Positions 25,881 through 36,674 of a stretch of DNA of 64,000 nt are shown here, piece after piece. This stretch comes from Azospirillum brasilense (GTDB taxonomy: Bacteria; Pseudomonadota; Alphaproteobacteria; Azospirillales; Azospirillaceae). The position numbers were made by a program, and so were the translations under genes. The notes under the pieces are model-generated. The model saw only the letters and a list, made by a program, of their open reading frames with translations. It was not told the DNA's origin and did not search any database. Within the stretch, counting starts at the first letter, position 1. Each line of letters begins with the position of its first letter. Location: the NCBI RefSeq assembly GCF_007827815.1, contig NZ_VITH01000018.1, positions 1-64,000 of the forward strand, read 5' to 3'.

Positions 25881-28175
25881 ATGGAAGAAGACCAGTTCAT
25901 GAGCAACGACGAGACCACCCCCCGCCAAGCCGGCACCGCCGACGAGTTCGATCGCCGCGACGCGCTGCGCGCCATCGCCGCGGTGGTGCGCGGCGACGGG
26001 ATCGAGGTGGATGCCGACAGCACCCCGGCCCGCTGGTCGGTCGCCGTCGTCCATGAGGTGGTCGTTCCCGGAACCGACCGGAAGCTGAAGCTGCGGTTCC
26101 GCGTGGCGCTCGGCCCGCTGCCCGACATCGAGGCGGAGCTGTGGGGCCTGATGACCGCGGAGGAGGGCTTCGGCCGTCCCCAGGCGAAGACCCTGGGCAA
26201 GCGGGTCAAGGCGGCCTGCCTGTCCTCCGCCGCCATCGAGAAGGCGCGCGGGCGGGTGGACGGCTGGTTCGCCTCGATGGCGCAGCGCGCCAACGGCTTC
26301 GGCGAGGCGTGGCGGCCCAAGGGCTTCGCCGACGAGCTGGGCCGGGTGATCGGCTTCGGCGGCCGCATCCCGCGCCTGCAGACCCTGCTCGACGCGCTGG
26401 AGGAGGCCTTCTCCACCGCCGCCGCCCGCGCCGGTCTGAAGGTCCGGCGGGAGCGGCTGGAGAACGCCTCCGGCCTCGGCGTCTATCTCGACAGCTTCGC
26501 CACGGCGCGCGCCATGGTGCGCAAGCTGCGGCTGTTCGTCGGCCCGACCAACTCCGGCAAGACCCACGCCGCCATGGACCGGCTGGCCGAGGCGCCGAGC
26601 GGCTGCTACCTCGCCCCGCTGCGCCTGTTGGCGCTGGAGGGGCAGGAGGCGCTGGAGACGCGCGGGCGGGCCTGCAGCCTGGTGACCGGCGAGGAGCGCG
26701 ATGTGCGGCCCGGCGCCTCCTTCACCTCCTCGACCATCGAGATGGTCAACACCTCCAAGGTCTGGGGCGCCTGCGTCATCGACGAAATCCAGATGATCGG
26801 CGATCCCGACCGCGGCTGGGCCTGGACCCAGGCGGTGGCCGGGGTGGCCGCCCCGGAAATCCTGATGACCGGCTCCGCCGACGCCATCCCCTACGTGCAG
26901 CGCCTCGCCACCGCGCTGGGGGAGGAGCTGGAGGTCGTGGAGTTCACCCGCAAGTCGCCGCTGCGCGTGCAGGAGGAGCGGGTGGCGCTGGAGAATGTCC
27001 GCCGCGGCGACGCGGTGATCGCCTTCTCGCGCAAGGACGTGATGGGGCTGCGGCGCGAACTGCTGGCCCGCGACCACACGGTGGCGGTGATCTACGGCGC
27101 CCTGTCGCCGGAGGTGCGGCGGGCCGAGGCGCGGCGCTTCCGCGACGGCTCGGCGGACGTGCTGGTGGCGACCGACGCCATCGGCATGGGGCTGAACCTG
27201 CCGGTCGCCCGCGTCGTCCTGTCGACCACCCGCAAGTACGACGGGCGGGAGGAGCGCGACCTGAACTCCTCCGAAATCCGCCAGATCGGCGGGCGGGCGG
27301 GGCGCTTCGGCATGCACGAGGAAGGCCGCGTCGCGGTGCTGGAGGGGGAGAACATCAACCCGGTGCGCCGGGCGCTGACCACCCCGCCGGTGCCGCCGGA
27401 GGACCCGCGGGCCTGGATCAGCCCCAACCTGACCCACGTCGAGGCCATCGCGCGCGAGCTGGACACCGACAGCCTCGCCAAGGTGCTGCGCACGGCGGGG
27501 CAGGAGCTGCTGCGCGCCAACCAGACCTTCCGCATGACCGACCTGGAGCAGCGCATCCAGGCCGCCACGGCCGTGGACCGGGCGAAGCTGCCGCTGGCGG
27601 AGCGCGACATGCTGGCGCGCTGCCCGATCGACGTGCGCGACCAGAACAACCTGCGCCTGCTGGCGCTGTGGGCGACCAACCAGGGCAAGGGGATCCGCAA
27701 TTCCGCCCCCGACGCCGCCGAACGCTTCCACCACCGCGTCGGCACCGACGTGGAACTGGAGAAGGCCGAGCGCGCCGTGAAGGAGCTGACTGCCTACGCG
27801 TGGCTGGCCTACCGCTTCCCCGACGCCTATCCGGACATGGACCTGTGCCAGGAGCGCCGGGCCATGCTGAACGCCTTCATCGAGCGGACCCTGGCCGAAC
27901 GCTCTCTGGCCCGCGCCTGCCCGGTCTGCGGCACGCGGCTGAAGGCCAACCACCGCTTCCGGGTCTGCGACAGCTGCTACGCCGGGCGGGTCGAGGAGCG
28001 CCAGGGCGAGCGGCATGGCGAGCGGCGCGGTCGCCGTCCCGACGGGGCGCGCGGCCCGGACAAGGGAGCGGCCCCGGCGGAGGGCGGCCATCCGCAATTC
28101 CACCACCCGCTGCCCGGCCGCAAGCGCGGCAAGGGCGGGGCGGGGCACCGCGGCCGACGCCCCGCCGGCGGGTGA
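25881..28175 (+). CDS. SUV3-like superfamily 2 RNA helicase
   Basis: A 764-residue helicase resembling mitochondrial SUV3. Walker A GPTNSGKT is at residues 221-228, the DEIQ Walker B at 301-304, and motif VI QIGGRAGRFG near 475, followed by a SUV3-like C-terminal helical region. A four-cysteine zinc finger (CPVCGTRLKANHRFRVCDSC) lies near 680, and the tail is very basic and Arg/Gly/His-rich and may bind RNA. The N-terminal 200 residues are outside the helicase core. The start at 25881 is approximate; an ATG at 25899 is preceded by GGAAGAAG and is equally good. It probably works in RNA turnover. Confidence 0.85.
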   Translation: MEEDQFMSNDETTPRQAGTADEFDRRDALRAIAAVVRGDGIEVDADSTPARWSVAVVHEVVVPGTDRKLKLRFRVALGPLPDIEAELWGLMTAEEGFGRPQAKTLGKRVKAACLSSAAIEKARGRVDGWFASMAQRANGFGEAWRPKGFADELGRVIGFGGRIPRLQTLLDALEEAFSTAAARAGLKVRRERLENASGLGVYLDSFATARAMVRKLRLFVGPTNSGKTHAAMDRLAEAPSGCYLAPLRLLALEGQEALETRGRACSLVTGEERDVRPGASFTSSTIEMVNTSKVWGACVIDEIQMIGDPDRGWAWTQAVAGVAAPEILMTGSADAIPYVQRLATALGEELEVVEFTRKSPLRVQEERVALENVRRGDAVIAFSRKDVMGLRRELLARDHTVAVIYGALSPEVRRAEARRFRDGSADVLVATDAIGMGLNLPVARVVLSTTRKYDGREERDLNSSEIRQIGGRAGRFGMHEEGRVAVLEGENINPVRRALTTPPVPPEDPRAWISPNLTHVEAIARELDTDSLAKVLRTAGQELLRANQTFRMTDLEQRIQAATAVDRAKLPLAERDMLARCPIDVRDQNNLRLLALWATNQGKGIRNSAPDAAERFHHRVGTDVELEKAERAVKELTAYAWLAYRFPDAYPDMDLCQERRAMLNAFIERTLAERSLARACPVCGTRLKANHRFRVCDSCYAGRVEERQGERHGERRGRRPDGARGPDKGAAPAEGGHPQFHHPLPGRKRGKGGAGHRGRRPAGG

Positions 28176-28180
28176 GGTCG

Positions 28181-28207
28181 TTCCCTCTCCCCGGAGGGGA
28201 GAGGGAA
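28181..28207. terminator. Bidirectional terminator / minimal CCCTCTCC palindrome
   Basis: A perfect 12-bp stem TTCCCTCTCCCC/GGGGAGAGGGAA with a three-base loop lies between the convergent helicase and phosphoglycerate mutase genes. It equals a single arm of the larger palindromic elements elsewhere in the window, which suggests it is a minimal copy of the family. Confidence 0.7.
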
Positions 28208-28228
28208 TGAAGGAAAGGGCTCATCGTA

Positions 28229-28990
28229 TCACGCCGCCACGACCCCGCTCTGGCCGGTGTCGTCCCGGCGGGTCCAGGTGATCTCCTCGGTGCCGCCGCC
28301 GTCGGTCAGGAAGTACCGGCGCAGCGGCACCAGATCGGCGCCCAGCTCGTAGACCAGCGGGCGGCTGGTCGGGATTTCGAACAGCGGGATGTCCTGGTCG
28401 GGCACCTTGTCGAGATGCTTGACGAGGCCGCGCAGGCTGTTGCCGTGGGCCGACACCAGAACCCGCGCGCCCAGCCGCAGGGCCGGGCAGATGCCCTCCT
28501 CCCAGAAAGGGATCACCCGCTCGGTGGTGTCCTTCAGGCTTTCGCCGCGGGGCAGATTCGCGCGCCCGAGGCCGGCGTAACGCCGGTCCGACACCGCGGA
28601 GCACGGGTCCTCCGGCTCGACCGGCGGCGGCGGGACGTCCCAGCTCCGCCGCCACAGGAAGACCTGATCGGCGCCGTGGCGGGCCGCCGTCTCCGTCTTG
28701 TTCAACCCCTGGAGCGCGCCGTAATGGCGCTCGTTCAGGCGCCAGTGCTTGTGCACCGGCAGCCACATCCGGTCCATCTCCTCCAGCACGATGTCGAGCG
28801 TCTTGATCGCCCGCTTCAGGACGGAGGTGAAGGCCACGTCGAAATCGAATCCGGCCTGCTTCAACAGGCCGGCGGCGTGACGGGTCTCGGCCACCCCCTG
28901 TTCGGTCAGATCGACGTCGGTCCAGCCGGTGAACAGGTCCGAGCGGTTCCAGACGCTCTGACCATGCCGCAGCAGCACGAGCCGATGCAT
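28229..28990 (-). CDS. gpmA: 2,3-bisphosphoglycerate-dependent phosphoglycerate mutase
   Basis: A 253-residue glycolytic enzyme that interconverts 3- and 2-phosphoglycerate. It opens with VLLRHGQSVWNRSDLFTGWTDVDLTEQG, whose RHG contains the phosphorylated histidine. ERHYGALQGLNKTETA and the second histidine in VLVSAHGNSLRGLVKHLD are also present. The start at 28990 is set by AGGAGGAGGG just upstream. It is divergent from the winged-helix gene at 29218. Confidence 0.93.
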   Translation of the reverse strand: MHRLVLLRHGQSVWNRSDLFTGWTDVDLTEQGVAETRHAAGLLKQAGFDFDVAFTSVLKRAIKTLDIVLEEMDRMWLPVHKHWRLNERHYGALQGLNKTETAARHGADQVFLWRRSWDVPPPPVEPEDPCSAVSDRRYAGLGRANLPRGESLKDTTERVIPFWEEGICPALRLGARVLVSAHGNSLRGLVKHLDKVPDQDIPLFEIPTSRPLVYELGADLVPLRRYFLTDGGGTEEITWTRRDDTGQSGVVAA

Positions 28991-29217
28991 GGGTTCCCTC
29001 CTCCTCACGTGACGGTTGCTCCTTCCGGGAACGGGGGGACGGAGGAAGGGTTCCGGCCAAGGCGTCACAAATGGCCCGGCTTTGTGTCAATTTCGAAACG
29101 CACGAGACACATTCGGACAACAAATGCGGGGTAACCTGCGGAGCAGGCGAAATTATACGCCCGGCGCGTTGCGCAGCCGGACTGCGACGCCGAGCCAACT
29201 TGCGTTCCGAGGCCGCC

Positions 29218-29496
29218 ATGCAGCATCATGACCTCCTCTCCAGGACCGTTTCGACCGATCGGGACATCACCCTGGAGGCGCTTCGTGTGTTCACCTACCT
29301 GAGCCGGCGGCTCCATTTCGACCGTCCCGTGCCGGTGCTCCAGTCCGAACTGGCTGATGCGCTCGGCATGCAGCGGCCCAATGTCAACCGGGCCATCAAG
29401 CTGCTGGAGACCAAGCAGATCCTTCTGCGGGACTCCAAACTGGGGCGTGCGATCACGTTCCGGTTGAACCCGGAACTGGAGGGCGGCCGGGCCTGA
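29218..29496 (+). CDS. Small winged-helix DNA-binding protein (RepL-like fold)
   Basis: A 92-residue protein. ALRVFTYLSRRL, a helix-turn-helix in QSELADALGMQRPNVNRAIKLLETK and a short wing (LRDSKLGRAITFRLNPEL) indicate a winged helix similar to the DNA-binding part of RepL or MarR/Crp-type regulators. The start at 29218 gives a compact domain; an in-frame ATG at 29071 would add 49 residues of unlikely composition. Upstream, TGTGTC (29083) and GACACA (29105) form a spaced inverted repeat that may be an operator. It lies 12 bp before an unknown gene, so they form an operon. It probably regulates rather than replicates, as no plasmid genes are nearby. Confidence 0.7.
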   Translation: MQHHDLLSRTVSTDRDITLEALRVFTYLSRRLHFDRPVPVLQSELADALGMQRPNVNRAIKLLETKQILLRDSKLGRAITFRLNPELEGGRA

Positions 29497-29508
29497 AACT
29501 GGTCCGGA

Positions 29509-29850
29509 ATGATTTTCGAAACGCGTCATCTTGTCTTCACGAACTCGGCCCTCAAGAAAGCCTTCGGTTGGTACCAGAAGGTGCCGAATCAGACCGATCT
29601 CCCCTTGGGCCTGATCGCCTCCGTCGTTCCGAAATCGGACGGAGGCGTGGTGGTCATGGTGCAGCAGGGTGCCGCGAAGGTGCGGGACGTCGCCTTCATG
29701 CCCAGCAAGACGCTCGGCATCCTCCTGCTGTTCTGCCGCCGTCAGAAAATTCCCATTCCGCGCGACGCCGAGAAGGACATCTTCCCGTCCGACGACGGGC
29801 TCATGATGACGGTCCGCGGCAGTTGCAACACCACGGCCCCGCCGCCGTGA
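29509..29850 (+). CDS. Conserved-looking hypothetical protein, partner of the winged-helix gene
   Basis: A 113-residue protein not recognised. It is a mixed alpha/beta sequence with a hydrophobic strand pair (LGLIASVVPK, GVVVMVQQG), a helix TLGILLLFCRRQKI and a Pro-rich end. It has no signal peptide or membrane helix. It follows the winged-helix gene by 12 bp on the same strand and is convergent with the Nif11-like gene 15 bp away. The close pairing with a DNA-binding gene suggests a regulatory or toxin/antitoxin-like partner, but neither motif nor known family supports one. Confidence 0.6.
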   Translation: MIFETRHLVFTNSALKKAFGWYQKVPNQTDLPLGLIASVVPKSDGGVVVMVQQGAAKVRDVAFMPSKTLGILLLFCRRQKIPIPRDAEKDIFPSDDGLMMTVRGSCNTTAPPP

Positions 29851-29865
29851 CCGTATCCGGCTGGA

Positions 29866-30063
29866 TCAATCGGCTCCGCAGCCCACGGGCTGCGCCGCGG
29901 CCAGGGGAATGTCCGCCTCGGTGAAGCGGTAGCCGTGGCCGGCGGCGAAATCGACCAGATCGCCCAATGTCAGAAGCCCACGCGACGCCCGCCGCAGCGC
30001 TTTGCGCAGGGCGGGGTCGGCCTCGACCGCGACCAGGAACCGGATGTAGTCGCCATGACACAT
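29866..30063 (-). CDS. Nif11-like small protein
   Basis: A 65-residue protein that matches the Nif11 domain pattern: an N-terminal helix YIRFLVAVEADPALRKALRRA, then TLGDLVDFAAGHGYRFTEADI. Nif11 domains occur in nitrogen-fixation loci and as leader regions of ribosomal peptide natural products. The tail AAQPVGCGAD has a single Cys and no clear double-glycine cleavage site, and no modifying enzyme is nearby, so a free-standing small protein is more likely than a peptide precursor. The start at 30063 is set by AGGAGGT; a longer reading frame to 30201 lacks a plausible ribosome site. Confidence 0.75.
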   Translation of the reverse strand: MCHGDYIRFLVAVEADPALRKALRRASRGLLTLGDLVDFAAGHGYRFTEADIPLAAAQPVGCGAD

Positions 30064-30165
30064 GCCCAGACCTCCTGATGTCGTTGCGGCGTTGCCGACA
30101 CAAGCAATGGAACGATGCGGACAGTCCGCTGTCTTGATATCGTCTATTTGCCTAAAATTGTATAT

Positions 30166-30209
30166 AAAAATCAGGACCGACGGTGCGGCGTCCTGCCGCA
30201 CCGTCGGTC
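30166..30209 (-). terminator. Intrinsic terminator of glgX
   Basis: A perfect 15-bp stem GACCGACGGTGCGGC/GCCGCACCGTCGGTC with a five-base loop is followed by ATTTTTA on the minus strand. It lies about 27 bp after the glgX stop at 30236. Confidence 0.9.
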
Positions 30210-30235
30210 ATCACCAGCCTAGATGGATCGGGCGA

Positions 30236-32521
<2,286 letters not shown>

Positions 32522-33090
32522 GGTTGAACCTCGTGTGGGCGCGTTGCGGCATGAAGCAGCACAGGAACGCGCAGACCGCCCGGGTGATCCCGTCATCGGC
32601 ACAATTTCCGATGAATGCCGGAGCTTCAACTCCTGGCCGAAGCAATTGGTCCTCCCTCACCCAAAGAGTGGGTTCGGTATGAGTATGGTCATAGTCGCCA
32701 TGGCGAGTCGCGCCGATAACTATCGCATGCTATCATCGGTTCCAGACAATAAAGGCAAATAAACTTCTGGGGGATGTCCGGGGGCTTTCCGACAAAGGGC
32801 TGAGGAAGCGGGTGTAACGCAAATGACAACTTTCGCCTTTCCATGCCGTCTCCGGGTCTTCGGATGTGAAGACGTGGAAAGATCAATGATGGGCGGCGTT
32901 GGCGGCCATTCCTCTGCCGCTCTTTCAACCCACGCGCGATGCGCTGTCCGGCGATCCTCGAACCCTTGAGTCCGCTTCCCATCCATCGATCATCGCCCCG
33001 GACACAGGCTTCGCCGGTGATCCACGGCATCGTGCATCCGGCGGATCGGCGACGCCGTCTCCGCCCCGCCTCACCAAGACGCGCCCGCCC
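32522..33090. other. 570-bp divergent intergenic region
   Basis: This region lies between glgX and the hybrid kinase gene. Around 32690-32770 the sequence is AT-richer, with TAACTATCGCATGCTATCATC and AATAAAGGCAAATAAAC, which probably contains promoters. An in-frame upstream ATG at 32899 could extend the kinase, but its composition argues against it. Nothing else is supported. Confidence 0.45.
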
Positions 33091-35229
33091 ATGATCCGGC
33101 TCCCGGTCAACGCCTTGCTGAACTTCCACCCGAAAGCCATCCTGGCCGCCATCGTCCTGGTGATGACGCTGCTCGGCGGCGTGGCCTGGGGGGGGCTGTC
33201 GCTGGTCGATTACGTCAGCACGCTCGACCGCGCCGAACGCGGCACCCGGCAGGCCGCGGCCTTCCTCGAAGGGCACGCCGACGCGGTGCTGGACGGCGGG
33301 GCCGCCGCCCTGGCGCGGGTCGCCGACCGGCTGGAAGAGGGCGGCTTCGCGTCGCTCGCCGACCGGGCCCTGGGCGAGGCGCTGGCGGCGTCGCGGTTCG
33401 GCGCGCTGTCCATCCTGGACGCCGGCGGCCGGACGGTGTTCGGCCCCTCCATCCATCCCGACGGCGGCACCGCCAGCCTGTTCCAGGGGGCGGACGGCGC
33501 TCTCGAGCTTCTGCACGGGCAGGTGGACGGGCTGGATTCCATCCTGATGGTCCGCCGCATCCTGGGGCGCGGGGGCATTCTGGAGGGGGCGGTCCTGCTG
33601 GCGCTTCCCTCGTCCAGCCTGCACACGGTGCTCGACGTGTTCAGCGACGGGCGGCACAACGTGGCCGGGCTGTTCCGCCTGGACGGCACGCGGCTGGCCG
33701 GCATCGGGGGCGCCGGGATCGGCCCGCTGCCGGCGCTGGGGCCGGGGGAGGATGCCGGCGAGAGCGATTGGACGGTCGGTGGAGAGGGCGCCGTCATCGG
33801 CCTGAAGCGGATGCGCGACTTCCCGGCGGTCGCCGCGGTCGCCCTGCCGCGCGGGATCGTCCTGGAGCCGTGGAGCAACCGCCTGCAGCACGGCTTCATG
33901 ATGGTCGGCGTCAGCGTCCTCGCTTTGTTCGGGCTGGCCGCCCTCGGCTGGGCCAGCCTGCGGCGCGAGGCGGCGGCCCGCGACGCCCTGCGCGACGCCA
34001 ACGCCCGGCTGGAGCAGCGGGTCGAGGAGCGCACCGCCGACCTGCGCTCCCTCAACCAGAAGCTCGTCCGCGCCCTGGCCGAGAAGGAGCGCGCCAACCA
34101 GGCCAAGGCCCGTTTCCTGTCGGCGGCCAACCACGACCTGCGCCAGCCTTTCCAGGCGCTGCGCCTGTTCCATCATCTGCTGATGGAGCGGCTGAAGGAG
34201 CCGCGCGAGCGGTCGATCGCCGAGAAGATGGGCGAGGCGCTGGACAGCGGGGAGAAGCTGCTGCACGCGCTGCTGGAGGTCGCCACCCTGGACGCCGGGG
34301 TGGTCCGTCCGAACATCGCCGACGTGCCGGTCGCCACGGTGCTGGACAGCGTGGCCACGGAATTCCGCGGGCTGGCGGCGGACAAGGCGTTGGACCTGCG
34401 GGTGCGCGGCTTCCCCGCGATGGTGCGCACCGACGCCACGCTGCTGACGCGGATGCTGGGAGACCTGCTGCGCAACGCCATCGCCTACACCCCGTCGGGC
34501 GGTGTCGTGGTCGGTTGCCGGCGGCGCGGCCAATGGCTGCGCATCGAGGTGTGGGACACCGGCTCCGGCATCGCGGCGGAGCATCTGGACGCCATCTTCG
34601 AAGACTTCGTGCAGCTCGGCAACCCGGAGCGCGACCGCCGCCGCGGCCTGGGGCTGGGGCTTCCCAAGGTGCGCCGCAAGGCTGCGCTGCTGGGCCACGC
34701 GGTGGAGGTCCGCTCGCGCCCCGGCCATGGCTCCGTCTTCTCCATCATGGTCCCGCTGGCGGCCAGCGAATCGCGGACGGACGCGGTGATCCCGGTGGTC
34801 GCCGGCCGGGCGGAGGATTCCGACACCCGCCTGATCCTGATCGTGGAGGACGACCCGGTGCAGAGCGCCGGGATGCAACTCCTTCTGGAAAGCTGGGGCC
34901 ACGACGTTCTGATGGCGGCGGACGGGCCGGCGGCGCTGGCGGCGCTGCGCGCGGCCCCGCGCTGCCCGGACGTGATCCTGTCCGACTTCCGCCTGCCGGG
35001 ACCGCTGACCGGCGCCGAGACGGTGACCCGCGCGGCGGAGCAGGAGGGGCGGCCGATCCCCGGCATCATCCTGACCGGCGACACCGCCCCCGAACGCATC
35101 CGCGAGGCGGTGGCCGCCGGCTGCCGGCTGCTGCACAAGCCCGTCACCCCCGACGTGCTGCGCGACGCCTTGAACGCCTTGGGAACGGACCGCCAGCCGG
35201 TCCGCCACAGCCGGTCGTCCGCGGCCTGA
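33091..35229 (+). CDS. Hybrid sensor histidine kinase/response regulator
   Basis: A 712-residue membrane sensor. A membrane helix (about 10-35) and a second near 270-290 flank a periplasmic sensing region of ~230 residues with no recognised fold. A coiled coil precedes the HisKA domain with SAANHDLRQPFQALRLF (the phospho-His). The HATPase shows N-box LLRNAIAYTP, WDTGSGIAAEHL and GLGLGLPKV, and a C-terminal receiver has Asp in VILSDFRLPG. The NHDLRQP form of the H-box is typical of NahK-type hybrid kinases. The start at 33091 (MIRLPVN) precedes the first membrane helix and avoids a Pro/Ser-rich extension. The output partner is unknown. Confidence 0.88.
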   Translation: MIRLPVNALLNFHPKAILAAIVLVMTLLGGVAWGGLSLVDYVSTLDRAERGTRQAAAFLEGHADAVLDGGAAALARVADRLEEGGFASLADRALGEALAASRFGALSILDAGGRTVFGPSIHPDGGTASLFQGADGALELLHGQVDGLDSILMVRRILGRGGILEGAVLLALPSSSLHTVLDVFSDGRHNVAGLFRLDGTRLAGIGGAGIGPLPALGPGEDAGESDWTVGGEGAVIGLKRMRDFPAVAAVALPRGIVLEPWSNRLQHGFMMVGVSVLALFGLAALGWASLRREAAARDALRDANARLEQRVEERTADLRSLNQKLVRALAEKERANQAKARFLSAANHDLRQPFQALRLFHHLLMERLKEPRERSIAEKMGEALDSGEKLLHALLEVATLDAGVVRPNIADVPVATVLDSVATEFRGLAADKALDLRVRGFPAMVRTDATLLTRMLGDLLRNAIAYTPSGGVVVGCRRRGQWLRIEVWDTGSGIAAEHLDAIFEDFVQLGNPERDRRRGLGLGLPKVRRKAALLGHAVEVRSRPGHGSVFSIMVPLAASESRTDAVIPVVAGRAEDSDTRLILIVEDDPVQSAGMQLLLESWGHDVLMAADGPAALAALRAAPRCPDVILSDFRLPGPLTGAETVTRAAEQEGRPIPGIILTGDTAPERIREAVAAGCRLLHKPVTPDVLRDALNALGTDRQPVRHSRSSAA

Positions 35230-35341
35230 CCGCCGGAAGGTCTCGTCCTCGACAGGAAGAGCCTCCTATCGAGTGCTGCATTAATGATTCGTGAAGGCCG
35301 CAAAAGGTACTCTGAAACCGTGATCGGAGGCGAACACGGCC

Positions 35342-36634
35342 ATGCAGCAGCGTCCTCTCACCCGTCTGGATCAGGTCCAGCTCGACGCGGTGGTGCGCCG
35401 GCACGAGATGTTTCGGAACGCCCGCATCGGCGGGGCGCGGGCGACGTTGTCCTTTTTCGACCTGAACGGGCTGGACCTCGCCGGGCGTGACCTCGCCCAC
35501 GCCGACTTCGCCGGGGCCAGCCTGCGCGGGACCAACCTGGCCGGGGCGCGGCTCGACTGCGCGTCGATGTTCGCCGCCGACCTGCGGCTGGCCAACCTGG
35601 AGAACGCCAGCCTGATCAAGGCGGACCTGCGCGGCGCCTGCCTGCGCGGCTCCATCCTGATCGGCGCCAACCTGTTCGAGGCCGACCTGCGCGACGGCTC
35701 GCTGGCGGAAAAGGACCGCGACGGCAGCCTGCGCATCCTCAAGGTGGACTCCCAGCCGACGGAGGCGTCGGGGGCCGACCTGTCGGGCGCCAACCTGACC
35801 AACGCCCGGCTGTCCGGCGCCATGGCCATCCACACCGACTTCACCGACGCGCTGATGCGCGGGTGCAAGCTGGTGCGCGCCACCATGCGCGGGGCCAACT
35901 TCACCGGATCGAACCTGGAAGGGGCGGACCTGTCGGGAGCGGATCTGCGCGGCGCCTGCCTGCGCGGCGCGGTGCTGACCGGCGCCACCATGGTCATGAC
36001 CGAACTGGCCGACGCCGACATGGAGGACGCCCTGACCGACGATCCGGTGGGCCGCGTCGTCGCCGAACTCGGGCGCCCGCTGGATGAGCTTCTGCACGAC
36101 CACATCCGCTGGGTTGGGTCGAGCGGGGCGGAGGGGACGGCGCTCGACCTCTCGGGATTCGACCTGCGGCACGCCCCGTCGCTGGCCCACACCTGCCTGA
36201 CCATGCTGCGGGCGGTGGGGGCGACGCTCTACGGGCTGGACCTGACGAGCGTGCAGCTTCAGGCGGCGGTCCTGGAGAAGGGCGATCTGCGGCTCGCAAA
36301 GCTGATCGGCGGCGACCTGCGCGGCGTCAATCTGCGGCTGGCCAAGCTGAACAACGCCGACCTGCGCAAGGCCAACCTGCGCCCGCTCTATTTCGACGAG
36401 AAGCGGTCGATGCAATCCGACCTGACGGGCGCGCGGCTGCGCTACGCCGACCTGCGCGGCGCCTGCCTGCGCGAGGTGAGTTTCGCGGGGGCCGACCTGT
36501 CCTTCGCCAACCTGTCCGGCTGCGACCTGACCAAGACGGACCTGACCAACGCCCGCATGTTCGGGGCGAAGCTGGACCGGCGCTCGCTGTCCGACGGCGC
36601 CATTCTCGACGGTGTGGCGGGGCTCAAGCTTTAG
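35342..36634 (+). CDS. Pentapeptide-repeat protein
   Basis: A 430-residue protein built largely from A(D/N)LXX repeats that should form a right-handed quadrilateral beta-helix. One repeat block spans about residues 38-125 and a second about 135-225. A non-repeat insert follows, with TDDPVGRVVAELGRPLDELL and ALDLSGFDLRHAPSLAHTC (about 225-290), and then a third block to the end. There is no signal peptide, so it is likely cytoplasmic. Such proteins often mimic DNA or scaffold complexes, but the function is not deducible. It follows the hybrid kinase by ~110 bp on the same strand. Confidence 0.85.
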   Translation: MQQRPLTRLDQVQLDAVVRRHEMFRNARIGGARATLSFFDLNGLDLAGRDLAHADFAGASLRGTNLAGARLDCASMFAADLRLANLENASLIKADLRGACLRGSILIGANLFEADLRDGSLAEKDRDGSLRILKVDSQPTEASGADLSGANLTNARLSGAMAIHTDFTDALMRGCKLVRATMRGANFTGSNLEGADLSGADLRGACLRGAVLTGATMVMTELADADMEDALTDDPVGRVVAELGRPLDELLHDHIRWVGSSGAEGTALDLSGFDLRHAPSLAHTCLTMLRAVGATLYGLDLTSVQLQAAVLEKGDLRLAKLIGGDLRGVNLRLAKLNNADLRKANLRPLYFDEKRSMQSDLTGARLRYADLRGACLREVSFAGADLSFANLSGCDLTKTDLTNARMFGAKLDRRSLSDGAILDGVAGLKL

Positions 36635-36674
36635 GACTATATCTGTTGCGGATTTCCTGCTGGAGTGCTGTCCC

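Noticed and set aside
29071..29217. Longer start for the winged-helix protein
   Set aside because: The added 49 residues are Cys/Arg-rich, overlap the promoter region and lack a ribosome site.
29866..30063. Ribosomal peptide precursor (lanthipeptide-type) gene
   Set aside because: Although Nif11-like, it has no core with several Cys/Ser/Thr, no double-Gly site and no maturation enzyme nearby.
32899..33090. Longer start for the hybrid kinase
   Set aside because: The extra 64 residues are Pro/Ser/Arg-rich and would place non-membrane sequence before the first membrane helix; the ATG at 33091 fits better.
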